Source: Actinokineospora inagensis DSM 44258 (GTDB lineage Bacteria; Actinomycetota; Actinomycetes; Mycobacteriales; Pseudonocardiaceae). Taken from it: 53,389 nucleotides of DNA. Positions 39,401 through 47,917 of this stretch are shown here, piece after piece. The DNA is taken from assembly GCF_000482865.1 (NCBI RefSeq), contig NZ_AXWW01000055.1, forward strand, positions 1-53,389, in the 5' to 3' direction. Each line of letters opens with the position of its first letter. The first letter of the stretch is position 1. Both the position numbers and the translations under genes were made by a program. The notes beneath the pieces are model-generated. The model ran no database searches and was not told where the DNA came from. It worked only from the letters and a program-made list of their open reading frames with translations.

Positions 39401-41878
39401 GACCTCCAAACGGACGACGTGAGCGCGCTGGTCACCGAGCTGGGCGCCGACGAGGACCGTGACGTCGCCTACCGCGACGGCGTGCGGTACCGCCGGTACC
39501 ACGAGCCGATCCACTCGACCGCGCCCACGCGACTGCGCGATGGCGGCGTCTACCTGGTGCTCGGCGGCACCGGCAGACTCGGACCGGTGGTGGCGGCCGC
39601 GATCGCGGCCGAGGTCCGCGCCGAGGTGGTGCTCACCGGGCGGAGTCCCGATCGACCGCGCCCGGAGGCCGAACGGGCTCTGCTCGACCAGGCCCGTGGC
39701 CGAGGTCTCGCGGTCGTCGAACGCCGCCTCGACTCGAGCGACCCGGCGGCGCTGACCGCGCTGCTGGACGAGCTGACCCACCGGCACGGTCGGGTGGACG
39801 GCGTCTTCCACCTGGCCGCGCACACCGCGGTCGACCAGTTCCCGCTGCTGGCCGACGTCGATCCTCCCGGCGCGTCGGTGGTCGTCGACGCCAAGGTGCG
39901 CACCGCGGCGAACCTCGCCACCGCGCTCCGCGACCGGGACCACGACTTTGTCGTGTTGTTCTCGTCCATCTCCACGCTGATCGGGGCGCTGCGGTTCGGA
40001 CCTTACGTGAGCGCGAACGCCTACCTGGACGCGCTCGCGTCTCGGATGTCGACCGGGATCCGACCGTGGCTGTCCGTCGTGTGGGACAGCTGGACGGCTT
40101 CCGGTGCCACGACCGAGGACGCCCTGGGCTCCTCCGACGGCGCCGGTCTGCTACGCCAGGTGCTGCGCTGCGACGAGCCCGTGGTGTTCGCCGTCGCGGG
40201 GGACGTCGAGCGGCGCCGGGCGGCCGTGCTGGCCGATCTCGCCGCGGTGGCCGACGCCGCACGCACCGCGGTGGCGCCGGACGGGGCGTCGCCGACGCGG
40301 AACGCCGTCCTGGACACGATCGAGCGCGTGACGGGGCACCGGATCACGGACTCGACGCGCAGGCTCGCCGGGCTGGGCATCGACTCGCTGCAGATGATGC
40401 AGATCGCGGCGCGCCTGCGGCCGGTGCTCGGGCCGGAGGTGTCCCTAGGTGCGATCCTCGCCGCGCGGTCCCTGTCCGACATCATCGGACTCGCCGACCG
40501 CGACCGCGCGGACGACGCGGTGCGCGGCGGTCCGGACGTGCCCGCGGTGGAGCCCGGCGAACTGTCCAGCGTCCAGCAGCGCCTGTGGTACCTCGCGCAG
40601 TTGGAACCCGACCTCCCGACCTACAACGTGCCGTTCGGCTGGCGGCTGCCGGGAACGGTCGACGACGCCGAACGCGCCGTGCGTGCCGTGCTCGCGAAGC
40701 ACGAACTCCTGCGGTCCACCTACCGGAGCACGGCCGACGGCACGCCGCGGCGGATCGTCCTCAACGCCGACGAGGTCGAGGTCGACCGGGTCGAGCTGAC
40801 CGGCGCCCCGGACGAGGCGTTCCAGACCGCGGCGCGCGCGTGCGTGGACCGGGTGTTCGACCTGGAACGGGCGGCGGGGCGGGTCCTGTTGGGGCACGTC
40901 GGCGGCGGCGGTGTCCGCGTGCTGTTCGTGTTCCACCACATCTCGATGGACGCCTGGTCGGCGCGGATCATCCGCGACGACCTCCGGCGCGCGCTGGCGG
41001 GCGCGCTGGAGCCGCCGAGTGGGGGCTACCACGAGTTCGTGCGCTGGGAGCACGAGGTCCGTTCGGCCGCGGACTATCCACGACACCTGGAGTTCTGGCG
41101 CACGGGGTTGGCAGGTGCTCGGCCGACCGAACCGCCTGCCGACGAGGGCGTGACCGCCGCGCCGGGCACGGTGGGCCTGCTGCACCGGTTGGTACCGGGT
41201 GATGTGACCGACCGGCTGCGCGAGGTGCTGCGGGCGGAGGGCGTCACGCTGTACACGGCGGGGTTGACCGGGCTGGCGCTGGCGCTGGCGCGGTGGTCCG
41301 GTGAGCGGGACGTCGTCGTCGGCACGAATCTCGCCAACCGGGCACGGGTCGAGTTCGAGGACGTCGTAGGCATGTTCGTGGACCCGGTCGTGCTGCGGCT
41401 GCGGCCGACCGAACGACCCGACGGCACGGCCGCCACGACGCTCGGCGACGCGCTCGCGGGCGTGCGGGCGAGGTTCGCCGAAGCGCTGGGCCACGCGGAG
41501 GTGCCCCACCTGGACGTGGCTCGAGCGGCGGGACGCGGCGCGCTCTTCTCGGTCATCGCGACCATGTTCGCCACCGAGGACGCGGACGGCCTGCCCGCGA
41601 TCGACGTGCCGCTCCCGACGACGTCGAAGTTCCCGTTCGCGATCGAGTTACTGCCCCGCGCGGACGGCCTGCTGCTGCACGTGCTCTACGCGGCCGACCG
41701 CTACCGGAAGTCCACAGTGGAGCGTTGGGTGGCGTACGTCGAGGACTTCCTGCGCACCCTGGCCAAGGTCGGGGTGGAGGCGGCGCTCGACGCTCCAGAC
41801 GCCCCGGCCGCCGCGGAGCGGTTCGCTCGCCGGTGGAACCGGGCAGGTGCGGCGGAGGACACCCCATGGGCACCTTGA
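36404..41878 (+). CDS. hybrid PKS-NRPS, KS-AT-KR-ACP-C
   Basis: This is an 1824-residue protein. The KS (about 8-425) has Cys163 in VQTACSSSLVAVH, EAHGTGTRLGDP and KANFGHLDRAAG. The AT (about 500-830) has GSSIGEYAAA, with nucleophile Ser592 present but the preceding His of GHSxGE replaced by Ser, and IAPHGSMM where HAFH or YASH is usual. The KR (about 1040-1220) has LGGTGRLG and Tyr1201 in GPYVSANAYLDA. The ACP has Ser1328 in LGIDSLQMM. The C domain (about 1385-1800) has HHISMDA, catalytic His retained. No DH, ER or methyltransferase is present, so it adds one two-carbon unit and reduces it to a beta-hydroxyl, giving a statine-like residue, then passes it to the next NRPS. GTG 36404 was chosen by RBS; GTG 36395 is possible. 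Confidence 0.92.
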   Translation: MTDRGYDPDLDIAVVGMAGRFPGASDVTGFWRACVAGTSKVSTWDGPRRGAGQVLAGGLLSDPDLFDANAFGVTPAEAELLDPQHRVFLEVCWLALDDAAIRDDLVSVYAAAAPSRYAPVPGARDDLNARYQQMIANAPDYLATRVSYLLDLRGEAVNVQTACSSSLVAVHLAVQSLRAGTSDAALAGGVSIDPDQHLGYVHQEGMISSPDGVLLPFDAAARGAVPGNGAAVVVLQRLGDALAGGRRVHGVIRGTAVNNDGRDKSSFMAPAPRGQTEAIASALADAGVDAGTIGYLEAHGTGTRLGDPIEFAAASRAFRAFTDREAFCALGSLKANFGHLDRAAGIAALVKAVHVVRDGVVPPLLGFRTPNPQVALAGSPFRIPGVADTAWPSDGPRRAGVSAFGVGGTNAHVVVEEYRETRTRVNAVGPFALPLSAHDATAVAELATGLADRVQAAFAGVARTLGAGRRDLGTRAVVVARDGEEAARQLREPLLTQSPGSGSLAFLFAGQGVAVRYDPRELLDRYAVFRREIEAFADAHRMSVDDLLDGVSGGPEKYRGLAYQPSLVAVQVALARLAEHLGATPSAYCGSSIGEYAAAYLTGVFGRAELMSVLGARDRLMRATPEGRMMAVYCGAEQITGLLAPGIELAGDNAIDRVLVSGTPDAIERQVEVLAARGVETRVLPGRIAPHGSMMSSAADGLREVLASTSLNRSTGLPIVSSLTGDWVTPDQLAGSEHWVRHLCRPFLMRQAFEALARSGYHRMVEASPGAALTKLAARAVAATGQAVTLGGLPGDEALVAFLGGLGALWSQGTPVRWDEANGTAGVEFASLAPYPFRRRRFWNHALPTVPSLEGLPAGRTLARPSWRPAQPTAGGLPRHVVLRGGDGGLAPALEAELIRHDVRVDRLRPDAPTPEAGAVLMDLTLVDGGPDEPTSWLDAGLFGPLDAVRLLAPSRFIAVTRGLFPVLPGEQADPRLAAVVGLVRCAPHEWPRLTTALVDLQTDDVSALVTELGADEDRDVAYRDGVRYRRYHEPIHSTAPTRLRDGGVYLVLGGTGRLGPVVAAAIAAEVRAEVVLTGRSPDRPRPEAERALLDQARGRGLAVVERRLDSSDPAALTALLDELTHRHGRVDGVFHLAAHTAVDQFPLLADVDPPGASVVVDAKVRTAANLATALRDRDHDFVVLFSSISTLIGALRFGPYVSANAYLDALASRMSTGIRPWLSVVWDSWTASGATTEDALGSSDGAGLLRQVLRCDEPVVFAVAGDVERRRAAVLADLAAVADAARTAVAPDGASPTRNAVLDTIERVTGHRITDSTRRLAGLGIDSLQMMQIAARLRPVLGPEVSLGAILAARSLSDIIGLADRDRADDAVRGGPDVPAVEPGELSSVQQRLWYLAQLEPDLPTYNVPFGWRLPGTVDDAERAVRAVLAKHELLRSTYRSTADGTPRRIVLNADEVEVDRVELTGAPDEAFQTAARACVDRVFDLERAAGRVLLGHVGGGGVRVLFVFHHISMDAWSARIIRDDLRRALAGALEPPSGGYHEFVRWEHEVRSAADYPRHLEFWRTGLAGARPTEPPADEGVTAAPGTVGLLHRLVPGDVTDRLREVLRAEGVTLYTAGLTGLALALARWSGERDVVVGTNLANRARVEFEDVVGMFVDPVVLRLRPTERPDGTAATTLGDALAGVRARFAEALGHAEVPHLDVARAAGRGALFSVIATMFATEDADGLPAIDVPLPTTSKFPFAIELLPRADGLLLHVLYAADRYRKSTVERWVAYVEDFLRTLAKVGVEAALDAPDAPAAAERFARRWNRAGAAEDTPWAP

Positions 41879-44800
41879 TCGACGCCGTCCTGTCCCACGC
41901 GGACGACCGCGCGGCGCTGGCCGACGGTGCGGGACGCCGCTGGACGTACGGTCAGCTGCGTGCCCGGGTTTCGGCCGTCGCGGCGGACCTCGCACGCGGC
42001 GGTGTGGGACCGGGCGGTCGTGTGGCCGTGGTCGGCGAACGGACCGCGGACACCGTCATCGCGCTTCTCGCCGCGCTCCATGTGGGTGCCGCCTACTGCG
42101 TCCTGGACCCGGACCTGCCGGCGGCGCGGCGCGAGGTGGTCCTCGACGCCCTCGCGCCGGACCGGGTGCTCGTCGTGGCGCGAACCCCGGACGGCGTGCC
42201 CACAGCGCCGTTCCCCGGCCGCCCCGACGACCTGGCGTACGTCATCTTCACTTCCGGTTCGACCGGCACGCCCAAAGGGGTGATGGTCGAGCACGGCAGC
42301 GTGTTGAACATGCTGCGGTCGTACGACATCCTCGCACCCCCGGGCGACCGGCTGGCCGGTTCCCTGGTCGCGCCGTGCGGGTTCGACGTGTCGGTGTGGG
42401 AGATCTTCTCGGTGCTCACCCGGGGTGGCGAACTGCACGTCCCCGGCGCCGAGGCGCTGCGCGACGGGGAGGCGCTGTGGCGGTTCGTCGTAGCGTCGAG
42501 CGTGACGAGCGCCTATGTGCCGCCCGGCCTGCTGGGGTCCGTGGTAGCCGCGGCGGAACGGGACCGGACCGGGCGCGTGGTGCTGGACCGCGTGCTCGTC
42601 GGTGTGGAGCCCATCCCGCAGGGGCTCTTGGACCGGTTCCGCAACGCGGTCCCCGGCCTGCGCGTGGTCAACGGCTACGGCCCGACCGAGGCGACCATCA
42701 CCGCGACGCTGCACCTGCTCGACGCGGTCACGGAGCCCAATCGGCGCACGCCGATCGGCGGGCCGGTGCTCGGTTCGGAGGTCGAACTGCTGGACGACCG
42801 GCTGGAACCCGTCCCACCCGGGGAACTGGGCGAGATCGTCGTCTTCGGCGCCTGCCTGGCCCGCGGTTACCTCGGCGCGGCAGGCGGCGGGTTCCAGGAC
42901 GTGCGGGGCAGGCGCGCCTACCGCACGGGTGACTATGCGCGGCTGCGGCCGGACGGCGCGCTCGAGTTCGCCGGGCGCCGGGACGGCCAGGTGAAGATCA
43001 ACGGGTTCCGGGTGGAGATCGGCGACGTGGAGGCCGCGCTCGTCGCGGTGCCGGGCGTGCGGCGTGGCCTGGTGCTCGTCACCGGTGATCCGGGTGCGCT
43101 CCGCCTGATCGCGGCGGTCGAGGTCCTCGGCACGTCGGGTTCCACCGTCCACGAGCACCTCGCGGCGCGACTGCCCGCGTACCTCGCGCCGTCACGGGTG
43201 ATCGCTGTCTCATCCTTTCCGCTGACCGCCAACGGAAAAGTCGACACGATGGCGTTGCTGGCTGCCGACCGGCGGCGGCAGGCGGACGCTTCGGGGTTCG
43301 TGCCCGCGGCGACCGACGACCAGCGCCGCGTCGCGGAGGCGTGGGCGGCGGTGCTCGGCGTCGCGGAGGTCGGGCTGGACGACGACTTCCACATGCTCGG
43401 CGGCACCTCCCTGGACGCGGTTCGGATCGCGGCGCGGCTCACCGATGACAGCTCGCTCGTGCCCGCGACCGCCGTGCTCCAAGCGCGGACGGTGCGTGGG
43501 TTCTGCGCCCTCGAACCGTTGCTCCTGCGGGTGTCCACTCCTGCGGAGCCCGGGCGCTACCCCGCGTCCCGCGCGCAGGAGGGTCTGTGGGCGTGGCGGC
43601 GGTTGCGACCTGACGACGCCTCGTCCACGGTGGTGCACGCGATCGACCTGGGCGAGGTGGATCCGGAACGAGTCCGCCGAGCGCTGACGGCCGTGGTCGC
43701 GCGGCACGAGGCGTTGCGGACCACGTTCCACGGGACCGGTGCGGGTGTCGAACAGCTCGTCGCCCCGCCGCGGCCGCTCGACCTGCCCGTGGCCCCGGTG
43801 ACCGAACGGAGCGACGTGGACCGGCGGTTGCGGGACCTGCTCGGACACCGGTTCGACGTGGCGGTCCGGGCGTGGACGGCGGAACTGCTGGTGGGGCCGG
43901 ACTTCACCGCGCTGGTGTTCGCCGCGGACCACCTGGTGTTCGACGGCGAGTCCGCAGCGGTCCTGGAACGGGACCTCCTGGCGGACGGGCCGGGGGCCGC
44001 CGTGGCGGGAGCGGCGTCGGTAATCACGCGGCCGACCCTGGAACGCGCGGCGGTGGCGCGCGCGTACTGGGCGCAGGTCCTCAGTGGACTAGCCGACGTC
44101 CGGCCGCTGCCGGAACCACTGGAACGGACTCCCGCCGAGGGGCGTCGGCGCCTGGCGCGGACGCTCCCGGACACCACCCGGGCACTCGTGGCGGCACTGG
44201 CTCGAGCGGAGCGCACCACGCCGTTCGTGGTGGTACTCGCGGCGTTGAAAGCGTTCCTGCGGGCGCGGTGCGACGCGGCGGACAACGTGGTGTCGATCGC
44301 GGTGTCCCAACGGCAGTCCGCCGGGTGCCCGGACGCGATCGGGCACTTCGTCAACCTCGTACCGGTGCGGGACGTCGAGCCAGACGACGGGCTGTCGTTC
44401 GTGCGGTACCTGGCAGGCGTGGTGGATCTGACGCGGGAGTCCCTCGCGCACGGCGACCTCCCGTTCGAGGACATCGTCGCGATGCTGCCGCGCCCGGCGG
44501 GCGACGGCGTCGCGCCCGCCCGCGTCGTGCTGGCCCAGGAGGCCGCGCGCGGACCGCGGTCCTGGCCGCGGATCCCGCTCAACTCGCTCCACGACCTGGC
44601 CGTGTTCCTCGCCGATAATGGCGTGCTGACCTGGGTCTGGGACACCGCGAGAACACTGCCCGGGACGGCGGAGTGGACCGCCGAGGCGTTCGAAGCGTTC
44701 CTCGCCGCGGTCGTGGCGCGACCCGACCGACCACTGGCGGACGCACCCGTGCTCGCCGCGGCCGAAGCGGCGTTGATCTCGACCACGGCGGACGGGCGGG

Positions 44801-46581
44801 AGGTCGACCACAGCACCGTCGTCGACCTCGTGGCGCACCAGGTCCGAACCCGCCCCGACGCGGTGGCCGTGCAGGACGGCGACCGCCTGGTCAGCTATGC
44901 CGAGCTCGACCGGCGAGCCGAGGAGATCCGGGCGAGGCTGCCCGCCGGACCCGTGGTCGCGATCGTGCTGGCCAAGTCGGCGGACCTGCCCGTGGCGATG
45001 CTCGCCGTGCTGCGAGCCGGGTCCGCCTATCTTCCCCTCGCTCCCGAACACGCGCCGACGCGTCTGGCCGACCTGATCCGGCGGTCCGGTGCGACGGCGT
45101 GCGTCACCTCCTCGGACTTGGCCCGCGTGCCCCACGGCACGTCGACCGTGCTCGTCGACCAGCCCGGTGACCGACCGGCACCGGAGGCACCGCGGTTGAC
45201 CGCCGGGCAACTCGCCTACGTCATGCCGACCTCAGGGTCCACCGGCGAACCCAAGCTGGTCGGCGTACCGCACCGCGCGGTGGCTCGCCTCGTGCACCGC
45301 AGCAGCACCTTCCCGCTGGACCACGACGACCGCACCATGCTGGTGTCCAACTCGTCGTTCGACGCGGCGACGTTCGAGATCTGGGGCGCCCTCGCGAACG
45401 GCGGTCGCGTTGTCGTGCCCACGGTGGAAGAACTGCGCGAACCCACTCTGCTGTGCCGCGCGATCGAGCGGCACGGGATCACCGCGGGCTTCTTCACCGT
45501 CACCCTGTTCCAGCGGCTCGTGGCGGCCGAGCCGTCCCGGCTGGCGGGGATGCGGCACCTCCTGGTCGGCGGTGAGGCCGTGCCACCGGCGCTCATCGCC
45601 GAGGCAGCCAGGCACATCCCGCGGACCTCCCTGCTGAACGGCTACGGCCCAACGGAGAACACGACGTTCTCCTGCTGCCACCGGCAGACCGAGAACGCGC
45701 CCGCGCTGCGGTCCGTCCCGATCGGCGCACCCATCACCGGGTCCGGCGCCGTCATCGTGGACGCCCGCCGCCGGCCATTGCCGATAGGTGTCGCCGGTGA
45801 GATTCTCGTGACCGGCGCGGGACTCGCGGTCGGCTACCTGAACGACGCCGAACTCACCCGGGGGCGATTCGTTCGCTTCCGCGACCGAGCCGCCTATCGG
45901 ACCGGGGATCTGGGCAGGCTCCTGCCCGACGGCACGCTGGAATACCTCGGCCGTATGGACCGCCAGGTCAAGGTCCGGGGGTTCCGGGTCGAACCTGGCG
46001 AGGTCGAGGCCGCGTTGGAACGGCACCCGGCCGTGCGCCGCGCCACCGCCTACGGCAAGGACGTCGCGGGCGCGAACACACTGCACGCCGCGGTGGAAGC
46101 CGGGGGCGTGAGCGGCCGGGAACTCCGTTCGTGGCTGGCGAGCCTGCTGCCGGACTACGCGGTCCCCAGCCAGATCGCCGTAGTCGAGGCGTTCCCCATG
46201 ACAGCCAACGGCAAGCTGGACAGAGCCGCGCTGCTCCCCGAACCGAGCGCCGAGCCCCCGGGGGAACGCCCGGAGCTGGAACACAAGGTGGGCCGGATCT
46301 GGTCGGAGCTGCTCGGCCTGCCCGCCATCGGACTCGACGACGACGTGTTCGCGTGCGGCGCCGACTCCATGACGGTCCTGGCCGTCACCGAACGCATCAG
46401 GCAGGACCTGGGCCGGGCCGTACCGGCCCACGTCGTGTACACGGTCCGAACCGTGCACGGCCTGGCGAGCTACCTGCGCGATTCCGCCGCGGTCGACGAT
46501 TCCGGGCTGCGCGAGGCCACCGAAAGGCGTGCCGCGGTGCGCCGAAAAGCTCGATCGCGCCGAACCGGGCCGGGTGGGTGA
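41866..46581 (+). CDS. NRPS, A-T-C-A-T, without terminal thioesterase
   Basis: This 1571-residue protein starts at ATG 41866 (GGAGG upstream) and overlaps the PKS gene by 13 bases. A1 has VIFTSGSTGTPKG, GFDVSVWE, NGYGPTEAT and FAGRRDGQVKINGFR; residues aligned by eye are D-V-W-Y-V-V-G-I-T-K, no clear substrate. T1 is LGGTSLDAV (about 516). The C domain has DHLVFDG, first His replaced by Asp, catalytic His kept. A2 has PTSGSTGEPK, FDAATFEIWG and NGYGPTENT, code D-A-F-F-L-G-G-T-F-K, close to Val/Ile pockets. T2 is CGADSMTV (about 1500). The C-terminus is a basic tail with no TE or reductase. It adds the last two residues; the chain must be released by the separate thioesterase or another enzyme. 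Confidence 0.92.
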   Translation: MGTLIDAVLSHADDRAALADGAGRRWTYGQLRARVSAVAADLARGGVGPGGRVAVVGERTADTVIALLAALHVGAAYCVLDPDLPAARREVVLDALAPDRVLVVARTPDGVPTAPFPGRPDDLAYVIFTSGSTGTPKGVMVEHGSVLNMLRSYDILAPPGDRLAGSLVAPCGFDVSVWEIFSVLTRGGELHVPGAEALRDGEALWRFVVASSVTSAYVPPGLLGSVVAAAERDRTGRVVLDRVLVGVEPIPQGLLDRFRNAVPGLRVVNGYGPTEATITATLHLLDAVTEPNRRTPIGGPVLGSEVELLDDRLEPVPPGELGEIVVFGACLARGYLGAAGGGFQDVRGRRAYRTGDYARLRPDGALEFAGRRDGQVKINGFRVEIGDVEAALVAVPGVRRGLVLVTGDPGALRLIAAVEVLGTSGSTVHEHLAARLPAYLAPSRVIAVSSFPLTANGKVDTMALLAADRRRQADASGFVPAATDDQRRVAEAWAAVLGVAEVGLDDDFHMLGGTSLDAVRIAARLTDDSSLVPATAVLQARTVRGFCALEPLLLRVSTPAEPGRYPASRAQEGLWAWRRLRPDDASSTVVHAIDLGEVDPERVRRALTAVVARHEALRTTFHGTGAGVEQLVAPPRPLDLPVAPVTERSDVDRRLRDLLGHRFDVAVRAWTAELLVGPDFTALVFAADHLVFDGESAAVLERDLLADGPGAAVAGAASVITRPTLERAAVARAYWAQVLSGLADVRPLPEPLERTPAEGRRRLARTLPDTTRALVAALARAERTTPFVVVLAALKAFLRARCDAADNVVSIAVSQRQSAGCPDAIGHFVNLVPVRDVEPDDGLSFVRYLAGVVDLTRESLAHGDLPFEDIVAMLPRPAGDGVAPARVVLAQEAARGPRSWPRIPLNSLHDLAVFLADNGVLTWVWDTARTLPGTAEWTAEAFEAFLAAVVARPDRPLADAPVLAAAEAALISTTADGREVDHSTVVDLVAHQVRTRPDAVAVQDGDRLVSYAELDRRAEEIRARLPAGPVVAIVLAKSADLPVAMLAVLRAGSAYLPLAPEHAPTRLADLIRRSGATACVTSSDLARVPHGTSTVLVDQPGDRPAPEAPRLTAGQLAYVMPTSGSTGEPKLVGVPHRAVARLVHRSSTFPLDHDDRTMLVSNSSFDAATFEIWGALANGGRVVVPTVEELREPTLLCRAIERHGITAGFFTVTLFQRLVAAEPSRLAGMRHLLVGGEAVPPALIAEAARHIPRTSLLNGYGPTENTTFSCCHRQTENAPALRSVPIGAPITGSGAVIVDARRRPLPIGVAGEILVTGAGLAVGYLNDAELTRGRFVRFRDRAAYRTGDLGRLLPDGTLEYLGRMDRQVKVRGFRVEPGEVEAALERHPAVRRATAYGKDVAGANTLHAAVEAGGVSGRELRSWLASLLPDYAVPSQIAVVEAFPMTANGKLDRAALLPEPSAEPPGERPELEHKVGRIWSELLGLPAIGLDDDVFACGADSMTVLAVTERIRQDLGRAVPAHVVYTVRTVHGLASYLRDSAAVDDSGLREATERRAAVRRKARSRRTGPGG

Positions 46582-46835
46582 AATTCCCGTATCGGCGACC
46601 CGACCCCCAAACAATGCTTGTCCACACGGCCGGCCTGAGATTCTTCCCGACAACTCGGCCAACGTCGGGATAACCCTTCATGACCACGTGATCACCACCT
46701 CAGATACTCTCGGCGACCAGGTCCCGATCACACTGATGGCGGTGTGCGGAACCGGCGGTGGAAACTACATTCGAACCGCTGGGAATAATTCGCGACCATA
46801 TTTCCTCCCATCCCTGAATTCGGAGGTCGATCTCG

Positions 46836-47852
46836 TTGATCGCACTCGTGATGCCCACGATCTATCCCCCGAATGTGCTGACCTGGTACCGCGAGATCGT
46901 GCCCGACATGCAGTTCTTCGTGATCGGTGACGAACACACCCCCGACGACGAGATCCGCGCGGTGTTGGACTCCATCGGCAACGCCAAGTACTACTCTGCC
47001 GCGGACCAGCGCGCGCTCGGCTACGAGTCCTGCGACCTGATCAGCTGGCGCCACCCCGGCCGCCGGTCGATCGGCTTCCTGGAGGCGGTGCGAGCGGGCG
47101 CGGACATCGTGGTGACCGCCGACGACGACAACGTCGCCCTGGACCGGGATTACTTCGCCCACTTCGAGCGGCTGGTCGGGTCCAACTTCGACGGGCTGCA
47201 GGCCTCGGCGTCCAACGGGTGGGTGGACGCGGCCTACTTCCTGCAGCCCTCGGTGCACCACCGCGGCTTCCCGCACCAGCTGTGGCACCCGTTCGAGCCG
47301 CCCGCCATCGGCTCGGCGACCGGTGTCCGCGTCGGCGTCGCCGCAGGCCTGTGGCTGGGCGACCCGGACATCGACGCGGTGACCCGGATCGTGGAGCAGC
47401 CGACCGCGCTGACCGCCTCGCCGGTCGCGGACGCGGGCTTCGTGCTCAACCCGTCCTGCTACAGCCCGTTCAACTCGCAGAACACCGCCTTCGCGCGGGA
47501 GCTGCTGCCCGCGATGCTCATGCTCACCCCCTACGGCCGCTTCGACGACATCTGGTGCTCGTACCTGGCCGAGCGGGTGATGCGCGAGCACGACTGGGCC
47601 GTGCACTACGGCAAGCCCTACGTCTGGCAGCAGCGCAGCCCGCACAAGCTGGTGCGCGACTTGGCGGTGGAGCTGGAGGGCATGGAGGCCACCCTGCGGT
47701 TCACCAAGGCGCTCGACGACATCGAGCTGCCCGGCAAGTCCATCGCCGACGACGCCGCCCACATCCACCGGTCGCTGGCCGACACCGAGTTCGGCCGGAT
47801 GTCCGAGCTGGGCCTGGCGTGGGTGCGCGACGCCGAGCGCGCCCTGGGCTGA
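46836..47852 (+). CDS. GT75-type protein, reversibly glycosylated polypeptide / UDP-arabinopyranose mutase family
   Basis: This is a 338-residue protein from TTG 46836, with CGGAGG nine bases upstream. GADIVVTADDDNVAL supplies the DDD metal motif (96-98). The block GLWLGDPDIDAVTRIV, SPFNSQNTAF, YGRFDDIWCSYLAERVM and HYGKPYVWQQRSPH follows the order and spacing of plant RGP/UAM proteins, which interconvert UDP-arabinopyranose and UDP-arabinofuranose or transfer glycosyl groups to themselves. The length is close to the about 360 residues of the plant enzymes. Bacterial members are uncommon and poorly studied. It follows the last NRPS after a 254-base gap and may supply a furanose or act as a glycosyltransferase for the product, or belong to surface-polysaccharide synthesis. 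Confidence 0.72.
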   Translation: MIALVMPTIYPPNVLTWYREIVPDMQFFVIGDEHTPDDEIRAVLDSIGNAKYYSAADQRALGYESCDLISWRHPGRRSIGFLEAVRAGADIVVTADDDNVALDRDYFAHFERLVGSNFDGLQASASNGWVDAAYFLQPSVHHRGFPHQLWHPFEPPAIGSATGVRVGVAAGLWLGDPDIDAVTRIVEQPTALTASPVADAGFVLNPSCYSPFNSQNTAFARELLPAMLMLTPYGRFDDIWCSYLAERVMREHDWAVHYGKPYVWQQRSPHKLVRDLAVELEGMEATLRFTKALDDIELPGKSIADDAAHIHRSLADTEFGRMSELGLAWVRDAERALG

Positions 47853-47917
47853 ACCCCGGACCACCGGCCCCGACCCGCCGACCGACGACCGGCCCAGCAC
47901 CCGAACAGGAGCCCCCG

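Noticed and set aside
41701..43158. Minus-strand 485-codon frame inside the PKS/NRPS genes
   Set aside because: Antisense to adenylation-domain motifs; no recognisable content.
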